Source: an uncultured Erysipelotrichaceae bacterium
Lineage (GTDB): Bacteria; Bacillota_I; Bacilli_A; Erysipelotrichales; Erysipelotrichaceae
Direction of reading: 5' to 3'
NCBI GenBank assembly: GCA_937874965.1
Contig: CALNCD010000116.1
Location: forward strand, 1 to 6,947
DNA length: 6,947 nt
Positions 1-5,659 of this stretch are shown one piece after another. Each line of letters begins with the position of its first letter. Positions within the stretch are counted from its first letter, which is position 1. The notes below the pieces were generated by a model. It was not told the DNA's origin, searched no databases, and saw only the letters and a list, made by a program, of their open reading frames with translations. Made by a program: the position numbers and the translations under genes.

Positions 1-510
1 TGGGTTTTGTTTAATGAAGGATGGGGACAATTTGATGCTGTCAAAGTCACCGAAAAGGTTAAGGAAATGGATCCTACTCGTCTGATTAATTCTACCTGCG
101 GCTGGTTTGATCAAGGTGCAGGCGACATGTACACATATCACTCTTATTTTAAACCGTTAAAGGTTAGGCAACGCAATCGCGCTGTCGCATTGACAGAATA
201 TGGCGGTCAAGCCCTAGCGATTCCCGGTCATACTGATTCAAACACACAATTCGGATACAAACAGCTTGATGCAAAAACAGCCAATCACTCCTTGCGAAAG
301 CTGATTGAATCAAAGGTCATCTCCAATATCCCTCGCGGTCTAAGCGCCAGTATCTATACCCAGCTCAGTGATGTGGAATCCGAAGTGAATGGTCTATTGA
401 CCTATGATCGAGAAGTCTTTAAATTTGATCTCAGTCAATTGAAATCACTGAATCAGGCCATTTACAGTACGTTTGCCAAAGCAATTCTTGACGATCAGGA
501 AGAACAGTAA
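1..510 (+). CDS. Glycoside hydrolase family 2 (TIM-barrel), C-terminal fragment
   Basis: Partial gene: the frame is open at base 1 and reads WVLFNEGWGQF, so the true start lies outside the window. The 169 visible residues are the end of a GH2-type TIM-barrel enzyme, a retaining exo-glycosidase class that includes beta-galactosidases and beta-glucuronidases. The FNEGWG motif holds the expected acid/base Glu (fragment residue 6). The ALTEYGG motif (residues 63-69) holds the expected nucleophile Glu (residue 66). A YHSYF segment lies between them, and ESEVNGLLTYDRE near residues 125-137 matches the late barrel region. No signal peptide can be judged. The substrate cannot be assigned from this half. 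The gene converges on the PTS permease gene, from which it is separated by a shared hairpin. Family assignment is confident; the specific activity is not. Confidence 0.85.
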   Translation, partial: WVLFNEGWGQFDAVKVTEKVKEMDPTRLINSTCGWFDQGAGDMYTYHSYFKPLKVRQRNRAVALTEYGGQALAIPGHTDSNTQFGYKQLDAKTANHSLRKLIESKVISNIPRGLSASIYTQLSDVESEVNGLLTYDREVFKFDLSQLKSLNQAIYSTFAKAILDDQEEQ

Positions 511-532
511 AACGCACCTCATTCGAGGTGCG
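509..532 (-). terminator. Hairpin terminator of the PTS gene, possibly bidirectional
   Basis: A perfect 8-bp stem CGCACCTC/GAGGTGCG (513-520 with 525-532) encloses a 4-base loop. Read on the minus strand it is followed by TTTT (512-509), so it best serves the PTS permease gene ending at 551. On the plus strand the tail is only CTTAATCC, so termination of the GH2 transcript here would be weaker. The T-tract overlaps the GH2 stop codon. Confidence 0.7.
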
Positions 533-550
533 CTTAATCCATCGTTCCAA

Positions 551-1984
551 CTATTTCACAAGTTTCTTGAACTCGTCGTATACAAACTGGACTTGCGGCC
601 CAACAATAACCTGAACACTGTTCTTACCAGGCTTCATAATACCACGGATATTGGCTCTCTTGATCTTCGCATCGTCAACCTTGGAAGGATCAACAACTTC
701 AAGACGCAATCGAGTCACACAATGATCGGTTGAAGCAATATTATCAACACCGCCTAACCCTTCAAGAATCAGGGCAGCCATTGCACCGAATTCCTTATCA
801 TCAATGTCCGATTCCGCAAATTCTTCAATATCTGTTTCACGTCCAGGTGTCTTGAGGTTGAATTTCGTAATCAAGAACTTGAATAGGAAATAATAGATGA
901 AGAAATAGACGATACCGATGACGATCAGCAGGTAAGGTTGATTAGCAAGCGGTAATCTGAAACTGAGGACATAGTCGACAAATCCAGCACTGAACCCGAA
1001 GCCAGCTGTCGTGTGCAAGGTTGCGGCAACAAACAATGATACACCCGTCAACACGGCATGGACCAAGTACAATGCAGGGGCAACGAACATAAAGGAGAAT
1101 TCAAGCGGTTCTGTAACGCCCGTGAAGAATGAAGCGAAACCAGCTGCCAGCATGAGTGATCCCGTGATCTTCTTGCGGTCTGGCGAAGCAGTCTGGTACA
1201 TGGCCAATGCAGCACCGACAAGCCCGAACATCATGACCGGGAAGAATCCAGCTTGATACATACCGGTAACACCTTTAACACCCGTTCCGGCCCAGAAGTT
1301 AGTGATATCACTGATCCCGATAACATCAAACCAGAAGACGGAATTCAACGCATGATGAAGTCCGGTTGGAATCAGCAAGCGGTTGAAGAATCCGAATAAA
1401 CCTGCACCAAGTGCGCCCATACCTGACATCCAAGTCCCGAATGCAACCAAGGCACTGTAGACAACCGGCCAGACAAACAGGAGAATCAACGATACACCCA
1501 TCATAATAACGGACGTTACAATTGGAGCAGAGCGCTTTCCACTGAAGAATGCAAGTGCATCCGGCAGTTTTGTCTTGTGGAATTTGTTATAGATCAACCC
1601 ACCGATAACCCCGGACAGAATACCGATAAATGCATTATCAATTTTAGCGAATGCAGCATTGACAGCTTCAACTTTGACCCCTGTCAACATTGCAACTGAA
1701 CTTGATGATAACAAGGTAGTCACAACCAGGAATGCCACTAATCCACTTAAGGAAGCGGCACCATCCTGATCATCCGACAATCCATACGCTACCCCGACAG
1801 CGAAAATAATCGGCAGTTTATCAATGATCGCAGATCCTGACTTGATCAAGAACGCTGCAATCTGGTTATTGCCACCCCATCCAGATGGATCGATCCAATA
1901 CCCGATACCCATCAGGATTGCTGCTGCAGGCAATACAGCAACTGGAAGCATGAGGGCTTTTCCAAGCCGTTGCATATACTTCAT
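551..1984 (-). CDS. nagE: PTS permease EIICB, N-acetylglucosamine-type (NagE/NagP)
   Basis: Membrane permease that imports and phosphorylates a sugar, most likely N-acetylglucosamine, using phosphate passed from HPr via a separate EIIA. The 477-residue protein has an EIIC domain (about 1-375) with many hydrophobic segments and the glucose/GlcNAc-superfamily motifs GLHHALN (209-214), GFFPVMMFGL (246-255) and TGVTEPLEF (288-296). The sub-family pointers are GKRSAPI, GLHHALNSVFWF and the linker NLKTPGRE (376-383), which recall NagE/NagP rather than PtsG. The C-terminal EIIB domain (about 395-477) carries the phospho-cysteine in DHCVTRLR (Cys422). There is no EIIA domain, so it must borrow one. 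The start at 1984 follows AAAGGAGG with good spacing. Expression appears to be controlled by promoter, RAT and terminator upstream. The usual GLPGAAL reads GLVGAAL (Val256). Sugar specificity is inferred. Confidence 0.88.
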   Translation of the reverse strand: MKYMQRLGKALMLPVAVLPAAAILMGIGYWIDPSGWGGNNQIAAFLIKSGSAIIDKLPIIFAVGVAYGLSDDQDGAASLSGLVAFLVVTTLLSSSSVAMLTGVKVEAVNAAFAKIDNAFIGILSGVIGGLIYNKFHKTKLPDALAFFSGKRSAPIVTSVIMMGVSLILLFVWPVVYSALVAFGTWMSGMGALGAGLFGFFNRLLIPTGLHHALNSVFWFDVIGISDITNFWAGTGVKGVTGMYQAGFFPVMMFGLVGAALAMYQTASPDRKKITGSLMLAAGFASFFTGVTEPLEFSFMFVAPALYLVHAVLTGVSLFVAATLHTTAGFGFSAGFVDYVLSFRLPLANQPYLLIVIGIVYFFIYYFLFKFLITKFNLKTPGRETDIEEFAESDIDDKEFGAMAALILEGLGGVDNIASTDHCVTRLRLEVVDPSKVDDAKIKRANIRGIMKPGKNSVQVIVGPQVQFVYDEFKKLVK

Positions 1985-1987
1985 AAA

Positions 1988-1996
1988 TCCTCCTTT
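1988..1996 (-). promoter_or_regulatory. Ribosome binding site of the PTS permease
   Basis: The minus strand reads AAAGGAGGA ending 3 bases before the ATG at 1984, a near-perfect anti-16S match that fixes this start. A small hairpin (GTTGG/CCAAC, 1998-2013) sits just upstream without covering it. Confidence 0.85.
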
Positions 1997-2031
1997 AGTT
2001 GGTCTTTCCCAACACTATAGAACTGAAACAT

Positions 2032-2081
2032 AAAAAGCGGGCGACAAAATACATCATGAATGTATTCGGTCTTGCCCGCTT
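2032..2081 (-). terminator. Leader terminator (attenuator) of the PTS gene
   Basis: On the minus strand the 5' arm AAGCGGGC (2081-2074) pairs with GCCCGCTT (2042-2035). This continues through GAC/GTC (2071-2069 with 2045-2043, after a two-base bulge) to a 7-bp AATACAT/ATGTATT stem (2066-2060 with 2054-2048) around a five-base loop. The 3' arm runs straight into TTTTT (2036-2032). This is a strong Rho-independent terminator between promoter and RBS, so it should abort transcription unless opened. Its 5' arm is shared with the RAT, making the two structures mutually exclusive. Confidence 0.88.
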
Positions 2082-2094
2082 AAGGTAACAATCC
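2068..2094 (-). promoter_or_regulatory. RAT: binding site for a BglG/LicT-family antiterminator
   Basis: The 27-base minus-strand element begins GGATTGTTAC and ends GGGCAAGACC. These are the two conserved halves of ribonucleic antiterminators of the LicT/SacT/BglG family (classically GGATTGTTAC...GGCAAAACC). The halves fold into the usual interrupted stem closed by GG/CC at the base. It starts only about 4 bases after the predicted transcription start. Its 3' half is the 5' arm of the terminator at 2032-2081, so binding of a phosphorylation-controlled antiterminator protein would stop the terminator folding and let the permease be transcribed. The apical part is about two bases shorter than the classical element. 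The antiterminator gene itself is not in the window. Confidence 0.87.
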
Positions 2095-2104
2095 TAGTGA
2101 CATA

Positions 2105-2133
2105 AATATATCACCGACAATCCCTTCTGTCAA
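2105..2133 (-). promoter_or_regulatory. Extended -10 promoter of the PTS permease
   Basis: On the minus strand a perfect TTGACA (-35, 2133-2128), a 17-base spacer and TATATT (-10, 2110-2105) are preceded by TG at the extended -10 position. The predicted start is near 2098, which puts the RAT at the very 5' end of the transcript, the normal arrangement for BglG-type antitermination. Confidence 0.88.
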
Positions 2134-2138
2134 CATCA

Positions 2139-2154
2139 TGAAATAAATATTTCA
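2139..2154. promoter_or_regulatory. Perfect 7-2-7 palindrome upstream of the PTS -35 box, candidate operator
   Basis: TGAAATAAATATTTCA is a perfect inverted repeat with 7-base arms and a 2-base centre. It ends 5 bases upstream of the PTS -35 box, roughly -41 to -56 from the predicted start, where an activator would bind. It has TGAAA...TTTCA ends a little like a CcpA cre box but lacks the central CG. The regulator is unknown. Confidence 0.5.
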
Positions 2155-2356
2155 ACTTATTATAAAATTTTTAAAATCGAAATGCAATATCAAAAAATAA
2201 TTTATAATTTCACAATTTTATTGTAATTTCCACAATTATAAAGAAAAAATAACTAAATATCATAAATATTTTTTATTATTTTCCAATATTTTAGATTTAT
2301 GTTTTCCGGAATTATTAGCATTCTTCAAAAAAATATCCGCTTCTATCCTTCAGTAA
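2155..2356. other. AT-rich divergent intergenic region, no gene seen
   Basis: About 200 bases of very AT-rich DNA lie between the divergent PTS and amidohydrolase promoters. They contain many A- and T-tracts, a short inverted repeat ACAAT-TTT-ATTGT (2212-2224) and two similar boxes, TTTCACAATT and TTTCCACAATT. I see no open reading frame with an RBS and no recognisable RNA. UP-element or bendable DNA roles are possible but unproven. Confidence 0.6.
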
Positions 2357-2385
2357 TTGAATTATCTGCACATTTTACCTATACT
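2357..2385 (+). promoter_or_regulatory. Promoter of the amidohydrolase operon
   Basis: TTGAAT (2357-2362), a 17-base spacer and TATACT (2380-2385) form a good vegetative promoter with a predicted start near 2392, about 40 bases before the chosen ATG. It is preceded by the AT-rich tract. A 5-bp hairpin AGGAT/ATCCT (2395-2410) would lie at the mRNA 5' end. Confidence 0.7.
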
Positions 2386-2431
2386 TGACCTATCAGGATT
2401 TGATGATCCTCGATGTAGAAGTGAGGGAATT

Positions 2432-3625
2432 ATGGATATCAAAACAGAAATAATCTCGAGAACACAAGAAATCAACGATCAGCTCATCACAATGCGCCGT
2501 GACCTCCACCGACTTGCGGAGCTTTCAGGAAAGGAATATAAGACGCATGATTATATTGCCGGAGTCTTAGAATCACATCATATCGCATTTGAATCCATCA
2601 AAGGAACAGGAATTCTCGGTATCATCAAGACCGGACGGCCAGGAAAGACACTTGCTCTTCGAGCCGATATGGATGCCTTGCTTATCCCGGAGCAGCCTCG
2701 CAACCTCAAACGGGAACGGCTTGTCACCTCGGATGATCCGGAGGTTTTTCATGCTTGCGGTCATGATGGCCATATGGCCATGCTGCTTGCAACTTCGATC
2801 ATTCTCAAGGAGATGGAACCGGAATTGAACGGCACTTTCTATCTTTGCTTTGAAGAAGGCGAGGAAATCGGCTGCGGTATTGATGCGATGATTGATGCAT
2901 TAAACGATAAGGGAATCGATGCTGTCTGGGGTATCCACCTCTTGAACTCTTTGCCTGTCAACACAATTTCAGTTGATCCAGGGCCTCGGCTGGCTGGATT
3001 AGCCAAAATTGATTTCACCATACACGGCCAAGGCGGTCACGGTTCCCGGCCAGATCTCTCGATTAATCCCGTCTTCACTGCAGCCATGATTCTTAATAAT
3101 CTCTCAAATACGTTTGCAAATCAAATCGATGCCAACGAAACCGTTACCTTGGGAATCACCAGCATAGAGGCTAAAAGCGCCTTTAACGTCATTCCTAACG
3201 ATGCGAGAATTCAAGGATCCTATCGCTTCTTCAATATCAAGGAAGGCATGAAGGCCATTGAATTAACCAAGAGCGTTTGCGAGCACAGTGCAGCAATGAG
3301 CAAAGCAACGATTGAATATGCCGACGACTTCGGCATTCATCTCTACCCGACCATCAACGATCCTTCACTATCCGCTCTTGCGCAGAAAGCCCTGACAGAT
3401 CAGTTCGGAAGCGAGGCAGTCGTATCCTGTGAACCTTGGTATGCTTCCGAGTCCTTCCACCGCTACCTCGATCTGTATCCCGGGGTCTTTGCTTTTGTCG
3501 GCATTCAAAATCTGGACAACGGAATCGGTGCACAGCATCACAATGAATACTTTGATCTTGATGAACAAGCATTATCAATGGGTGTTATCGCAAGCCTTCG
3601 TTACGCCCTTAGCTTCCAGGAGTAA
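2432..3625 (+). CDS. M20-family metal-dependent amidohydrolase (N-acyl amino acid / peptide deacylase type)
   Basis: Cytoplasmic dimetal hydrolase of the M20 peptidase/amidohydrolase group, which removes acyl groups from amino acids or related amides. The 397 residues contain the family signatures in order: RRDLHRLAELSGKEY (22-36), ALRADMDAL (75-83), HACGHDGHMAML (107-118, metal-binding Cys109/His111), FEEGEEIGCG (140-149, catalytic and metal Glu region), GIHL (167-170, metal His169), GGHGSRPD (201-208, start of the lid/dimerisation domain) and HHNEYFDLDEQAL (369-381, last metal His). Length is typical. The ATG at 2432 follows GAGGG at 2423-2427 and gives the usual N-terminus. An upstream in-frame TTG at 2357 coincides with the -35 box and is rejected. 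It sits 3 bases before the membrane-protein gene, forming an operon. Hippurate hydrolase, aminoacylase and acetyl-diaminopimelate deacetylase activities cannot be told apart here. Confidence 0.88.
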   Translation: MDIKTEIISRTQEINDQLITMRRDLHRLAELSGKEYKTHDYIAGVLESHHIAFESIKGTGILGIIKTGRPGKTLALRADMDALLIPEQPRNLKRERLVTSDDPEVFHACGHDGHMAMLLATSIILKEMEPELNGTFYLCFEEGEEIGCGIDAMIDALNDKGIDAVWGIHLLNSLPVNTISVDPGPRLAGLAKIDFTIHGQGGHGSRPDLSINPVFTAAMILNNLSNTFANQIDANETVTLGITSIEAKSAFNVIPNDARIQGSYRFFNIKEGMKAIELTKSVCEHSAAMSKATIEYADDFGIHLYPTINDPSLSALAQKALTDQFGSEAVVSCEPWYASESFHRYLDLYPGVFAFVGIQNLDNGIGAQHHNEYFDLDEQALSMGVIASLRYALSFQE

Positions 3626-3628
3626 CCC

Positions 3629-4246
3629 ATGAAAAAAATAACACTGACATCTATTGTTGGGCTGATCGCCTTCGCATGCTTAGTGCTTTCTGCCCTTGTT
3701 TCATTGATAACATTTATCTCCACCAACGATTCAGCCATGGTTCTCCGCAGCGGCAAACTCGTACTGGGCGCTCTGTTTATTGCTGTCCCATTATTTATCC
3801 GACCTAAGATTCTCCGCCAATTCCAGCCACTCGTCATAACCGTTTTCTACCTCTTCATCTTTTTCGCAATTTTCTGCGGGGAAGTCTTCAGTTTCTATTC
3901 ACGGTTTACCCACTTTGATTCGTTTCTCCATGTACTCAGCGGCGCCCTTCTTTCCGGTGTCGGATTCCAGATTATCCAAACACTCGATAAAACCAAAAGC
4001 CTGCCCATTGCTTTCCATGTTCTCTTCGCATTTACTTTTGCCATGACATTGGGCGCTTTCTGGGAAATGTACGAATTTACAGGCGATCGTTTACTGGGAT
4101 TGAATATGCAACGTTTTGAAGGACAAGTCGGCTGGCATGCGCTCTACGATACCATGAAAGATATCTTCTGTAACACAGCCGGATCATTGACCTGCTCTAT
4201 TGTTCTAGGGCTTAAGATTTCTTCTAAACACCGGACAAACCCTTGA
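3629..4246 (+). CDS. DUF2238-like integral membrane protein
   Basis: A 205-residue polytopic membrane protein with about six hydrophobic segments (roughly 7-30, 42-57, 67-86, 98-117, 127-147 and 178-197). The polar residues set in or near these segments are FDSFLHVLSG (96-105, Asp97 and His101), GAFWEMYEF (142-150, Glu146 and Glu149) and YDTMKDIFCN (173-182, Asp174 and Asp178). These charged motifs match my memory of the DUF2238/YjdF-like membrane family. No biochemical role is known to me, though buried Asp/Glu/His suggest metal or substrate handling. The ATG at 3629 has AGGAG (3618-3622) with 6-base spacing. That RBS lies inside the last codons of the amidohydrolase gene, so the two are probably translationally coupled. 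A terminator follows at 4264. Confidence 0.75.
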   Translation: MKKITLTSIVGLIAFACLVLSALVSLITFISTNDSAMVLRSGKLVLGALFIAVPLFIRPKILRQFQPLVITVFYLFIFFAIFCGEVFSFYSRFTHFDSFLHVLSGALLSGVGFQIIQTLDKTKSLPIAFHVLFAFTFAMTLGAFWEMYEFTGDRLLGLNMQRFEGQVGWHALYDTMKDIFCNTAGSLTCSIVLGLKISSKHRTNP

Positions 4247-4263
4247 TTCAACCTCCTCAATCC

Positions 4264-4292
4264 GGTCCGTTGCCTTACACGGACCTTTTCTT
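4264..4292 (+). terminator. Terminator of the amidohydrolase-membrane protein operon
   Basis: A perfect 7-bp stem GGTCCGT/ACGGACC (4264-4270 with 4279-4285), an 8-base loop and the tail TTTTCTT lie 17 bases after the membrane-protein stop codon. Confidence 0.85.
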
Positions 4293-4334
4293 ATCCTTGA
4301 TTGATTCACACGCTTTTCACCGCCCCATTGATGC

Positions 4335-4369
4335 AAAATAAAAACCTGGAATAACTGATTCCAGGTTTT
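4335..4369 (-). terminator. Terminator of the rplK-rplA operon, bidirectional
   Basis: A perfect 12-bp stem AAAACCTGGAAT/ATTCCAGGTTTT (4341-4352 with 4358-4369) has a 5-base loop. On the minus strand the stem runs into TTTTATTTT, just after the rplA stop codon at 4373. The A/T-flanked stem could also stop plus-strand transcription leaking through the preceding terminator. Confidence 0.9.
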
Positions 4370-4372
4370 GAA

Positions 4373-5065
4373 TTACTTAACTGCGTCCTTTGTTACTTTG
4401 ATTCCAGGACCCATTGTTGTCGATAGAGTAACATTCTTCATATAGATACCCTTGACTGCAGCCGGTCTTGCCTTTTCAATAACGCCATAGATCGTATTGA
4501 AGTTCTCAACCAATTTCACATCGTCAAAGGAAACTTTACCGATAAGCAGGTTAATATTTCCTTCCTTATCAACACGGTATTCAACTTTACCTTTTTTGAT
4601 TTCATTGACCGCTTTCGCGATATCTGTTGTGACTGTACCTGTTTTTGGATTAGGCATCAATCCCTTAGGTCCTAAGAGTTTACCCAGCTTACCAAGCTCT
4701 CCCATCATATCCGGAGTAGCAACGATAACATCGAACTCAAACCAACCCTTCTTGATGTCTTCCAGGATTTCTTTACCGCCGACAAAGTCGGCGCCAGCAT
4801 CTTTTGCTTCCTGTTCCTTAGGTCCTTGTGTAACTACCAATACCTTTTGAGTACGGCCTGTTCCATTCGGAAGAACAACAGCACCACGGATCTGCTGATC
4901 GGCATGACGCGGATCAACATTCAAACGGAATGAAACTTCAACAGAAGCATCAAATTTTACAGTATTTGTTTCTTTCGCTAATTTCACTGCTTCAGAAACC
5001 GGGTAGACAACTGTTCTTTCCACCTTCGCTGCAGAAGCACGATAGTTTTTTGATTTTTTCGCCAT
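4373..5065 (-). CDS. rplA: 50S ribosomal protein L1
   Basis: Component of the mobile L1 stalk of the large ribosomal subunit, where it binds helices 76-78 of 23S rRNA and helps release deacylated tRNA from the E site. In many bacteria it also represses its own operon by binding the leader mRNA. The 230-residue protein has the normal length. It shows the basic N-terminus MAKKSKNYR, the first half of domain I ([20 protein letters not shown], 38-57) and the diagnostic [15 protein letters not shown] (127-141) in domain II. The C-terminal half carries [12 protein letters not shown] (159-170) and MGPGIKV (218-224). The ATG at 5065 follows AAGGAG (5078-5073) by 7 bases. This RBS overlaps the last codons of rplK, and the gene gap is 4 bases, so coupling is expected. 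Confidence 0.98.
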   Translation of the reverse strand: MAKKSKNYRASAAKVERTVVYPVSEAVKLAKETNTVKFDASVEVSFRLNVDPRHADQQIRGAVVLPNGTGRTQKVLVVTQGPKEQEAKDAGADFVGGKEILEDIKKGWFEFDVIVATPDMMGELGKLGKLLGPKGLMPNPKTGTVTTDIAKAVNEIKKGKVEYRVDKEGNINLLIGKVSFDDVKLVENFNTIYGVIEKARPAAVKGIYMKNVTLSTTMGPGIKVTKDAVK

Positions 5066-5069
5066 TGTC

Positions 5070-5495
5070 TTACTCCTTATCCATGCCTTCTACAACAATA
5101 CCCATATTACGTGCAGTACCTTCGATAATACGCATTGCACCCTCAACATCATTTGCGTTAAGGTCAGGTAATTTGTATTCAGCAATTGTCCGAATATCAT
5201 CAGCTGTAAGCGTAGCAACCTTGTTCACTTTTGAACTTGCTGATCCGCTCTTAATCTTTGCAGCCTTTTTCAACAAGACTGAAGCTGGGGTAGTCTTCAA
5301 GACAAAATCAAATGACTTGTCTTCATAGGCAGTAATCAATACAGGGACAATATCCCCTGGGCGATCTTTTGTCGCATCATTGAATGCTGAACAGAACTGA
5401 GGCATATTCACACCAACACCAGCCAATGCTGGTCCAGGCCGTGCGCCTCCTGCAGGGAATTGCAGTTTAACAACTTTCGCAACTTTTTTACTCAC
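5070..5495 (-). CDS. rplK: 50S ribosomal protein L11, with shortened proline-rich loop
   Basis: L11 binds the GTPase-associated centre of 23S rRNA, contacts elongation factors and is needed for RelA-type stringent signalling; thiopeptide antibiotics bind between it and rRNA. The 141 residues show the L11 pattern [10 protein letters not shown] (7-16), VNMPQFC (29-35), [18 protein letters not shown] (67-84) and the C-terminal RNA-binding [10 protein letters not shown]...[12 protein letters not shown]. The N-terminal loop reads [11 protein letters not shown] (16-26), where the E. coli protein has a longer stretch containing SPPVGPALGQ; four residues are missing. The start is GTG at 5495, supported by AAGGAGGA ending at 5503 with 7-8-base spacing; no ATG competes. 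It is first in the operon with rplA. Confidence 0.97.
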   Translation of the reverse strand: MSKKVAKVVKLQFPAGGARPGPALAGVGVNMPQFCSAFNDATKDRPGDIVPVLITAYEDKSFDFVLKTTPASVLLKKAAKIKSGSASSKVNKVATLTADDIRTIAEYKLPDLNANDVEGAMRIIEGTARNMGIVVEGMDKE

Positions 5496-5502
5496 TAGAC
5501 AG

Positions 5503-5510
5503 TCCTCCTT
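5503..5510 (-). promoter_or_regulatory. Ribosome binding site of rplK (supports the GTG start)
   Basis: The minus strand reads AAGGAGGA, and the GTG at 5495-5493 follows the AGGAGG core after 8 bases. This strong site decides for the GTG start of L11. Confidence 0.88.
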
Positions 5511-5529
5511 TTATGTGTAATGTCAGTGC

Positions 5530-5562
5530 TGTGGTGTATGAATGGTTGCACACTCTCCCACA
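5530..5562 (-). promoter_or_regulatory. rplK leader hairpin, candidate L1-binding autoregulatory site
   Basis: In the ~85-base rplK leader the minus strand pairs TGTGG (5562-5558) with CCACA (5534-5530). A one-sided purine bulge GAGAG follows, then a TGT/ACA upper stem. The bulge side reads GTGGGAG (5561-5555) and the closing side ATACACCAC. In E. coli 23S rRNA, as I recall it, the L1-stalk base reads GGTGGGAG...AAATACCACC, so this looks like mRNA mimicry of the rRNA target used by L1 to repress its own operon. This is inference from resemblance. Confidence 0.6.
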
Positions 5563-5587
5563 AAACCAAGCCTTTTACGGCTAATAT

Positions 5588-5616
5588 ATAATAGACAATC
5601 CAGCTACGAATGTCAA
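5588..5616 (-). promoter_or_regulatory. Promoter of the rplK-rplA operon
   Basis: On the minus strand a perfect TTGACA (5616-5611), a 17-base spacer and TATTAT (5593-5588) precede a predicted start near 5581. An imperfect inverted repeat AAGGTT/AACCTT (5640-5635 with 5620-5615) overlaps the upstream edge of the -35 box. Confidence 0.88.
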
Positions 5617-5659
5617 GGTTTAAATCAGGAGATTAACCTTAAGTCTGAACCGAATATGA

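Noticed and set aside
473..2033. Plus-strand open frames opposite the PTS gene (for example 473-733, 1011-1256, 1824-2033)
   Set aside because: They are antisense shadows of a clear 477-residue PTS permease with full family motifs; none has convincing RBS or family features.
2032..2094. T-box or metabolite riboswitch in the PTS leader
   Set aside because: The leader is too short and lacks T-box or aptamer motifs; the RAT-terminator overlap fully explains it.
2139..2154. CcpA cre box
   Set aside because: The ends resemble a cre box, but the centre lacks CG and the spacing is 16 rather than 14 bases, so I call it only a palindrome of unknown use.
2357..2431. N-terminal extension of the amidohydrolase from a TTG at 2357
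   Set aside because: The TTG is the -35 box of a good promoter (17-base spacer to TATACT), it has no RBS, and the extra 25 residues do not resemble an M20 N-terminus. The ATG at 2432 has GAGGG upstream.
4497..5328. Plus-strand open frames opposite rplA and rplK
   Set aside because: They are mirror images of well-conserved ribosomal protein genes, with biased composition typical of antisense frames.
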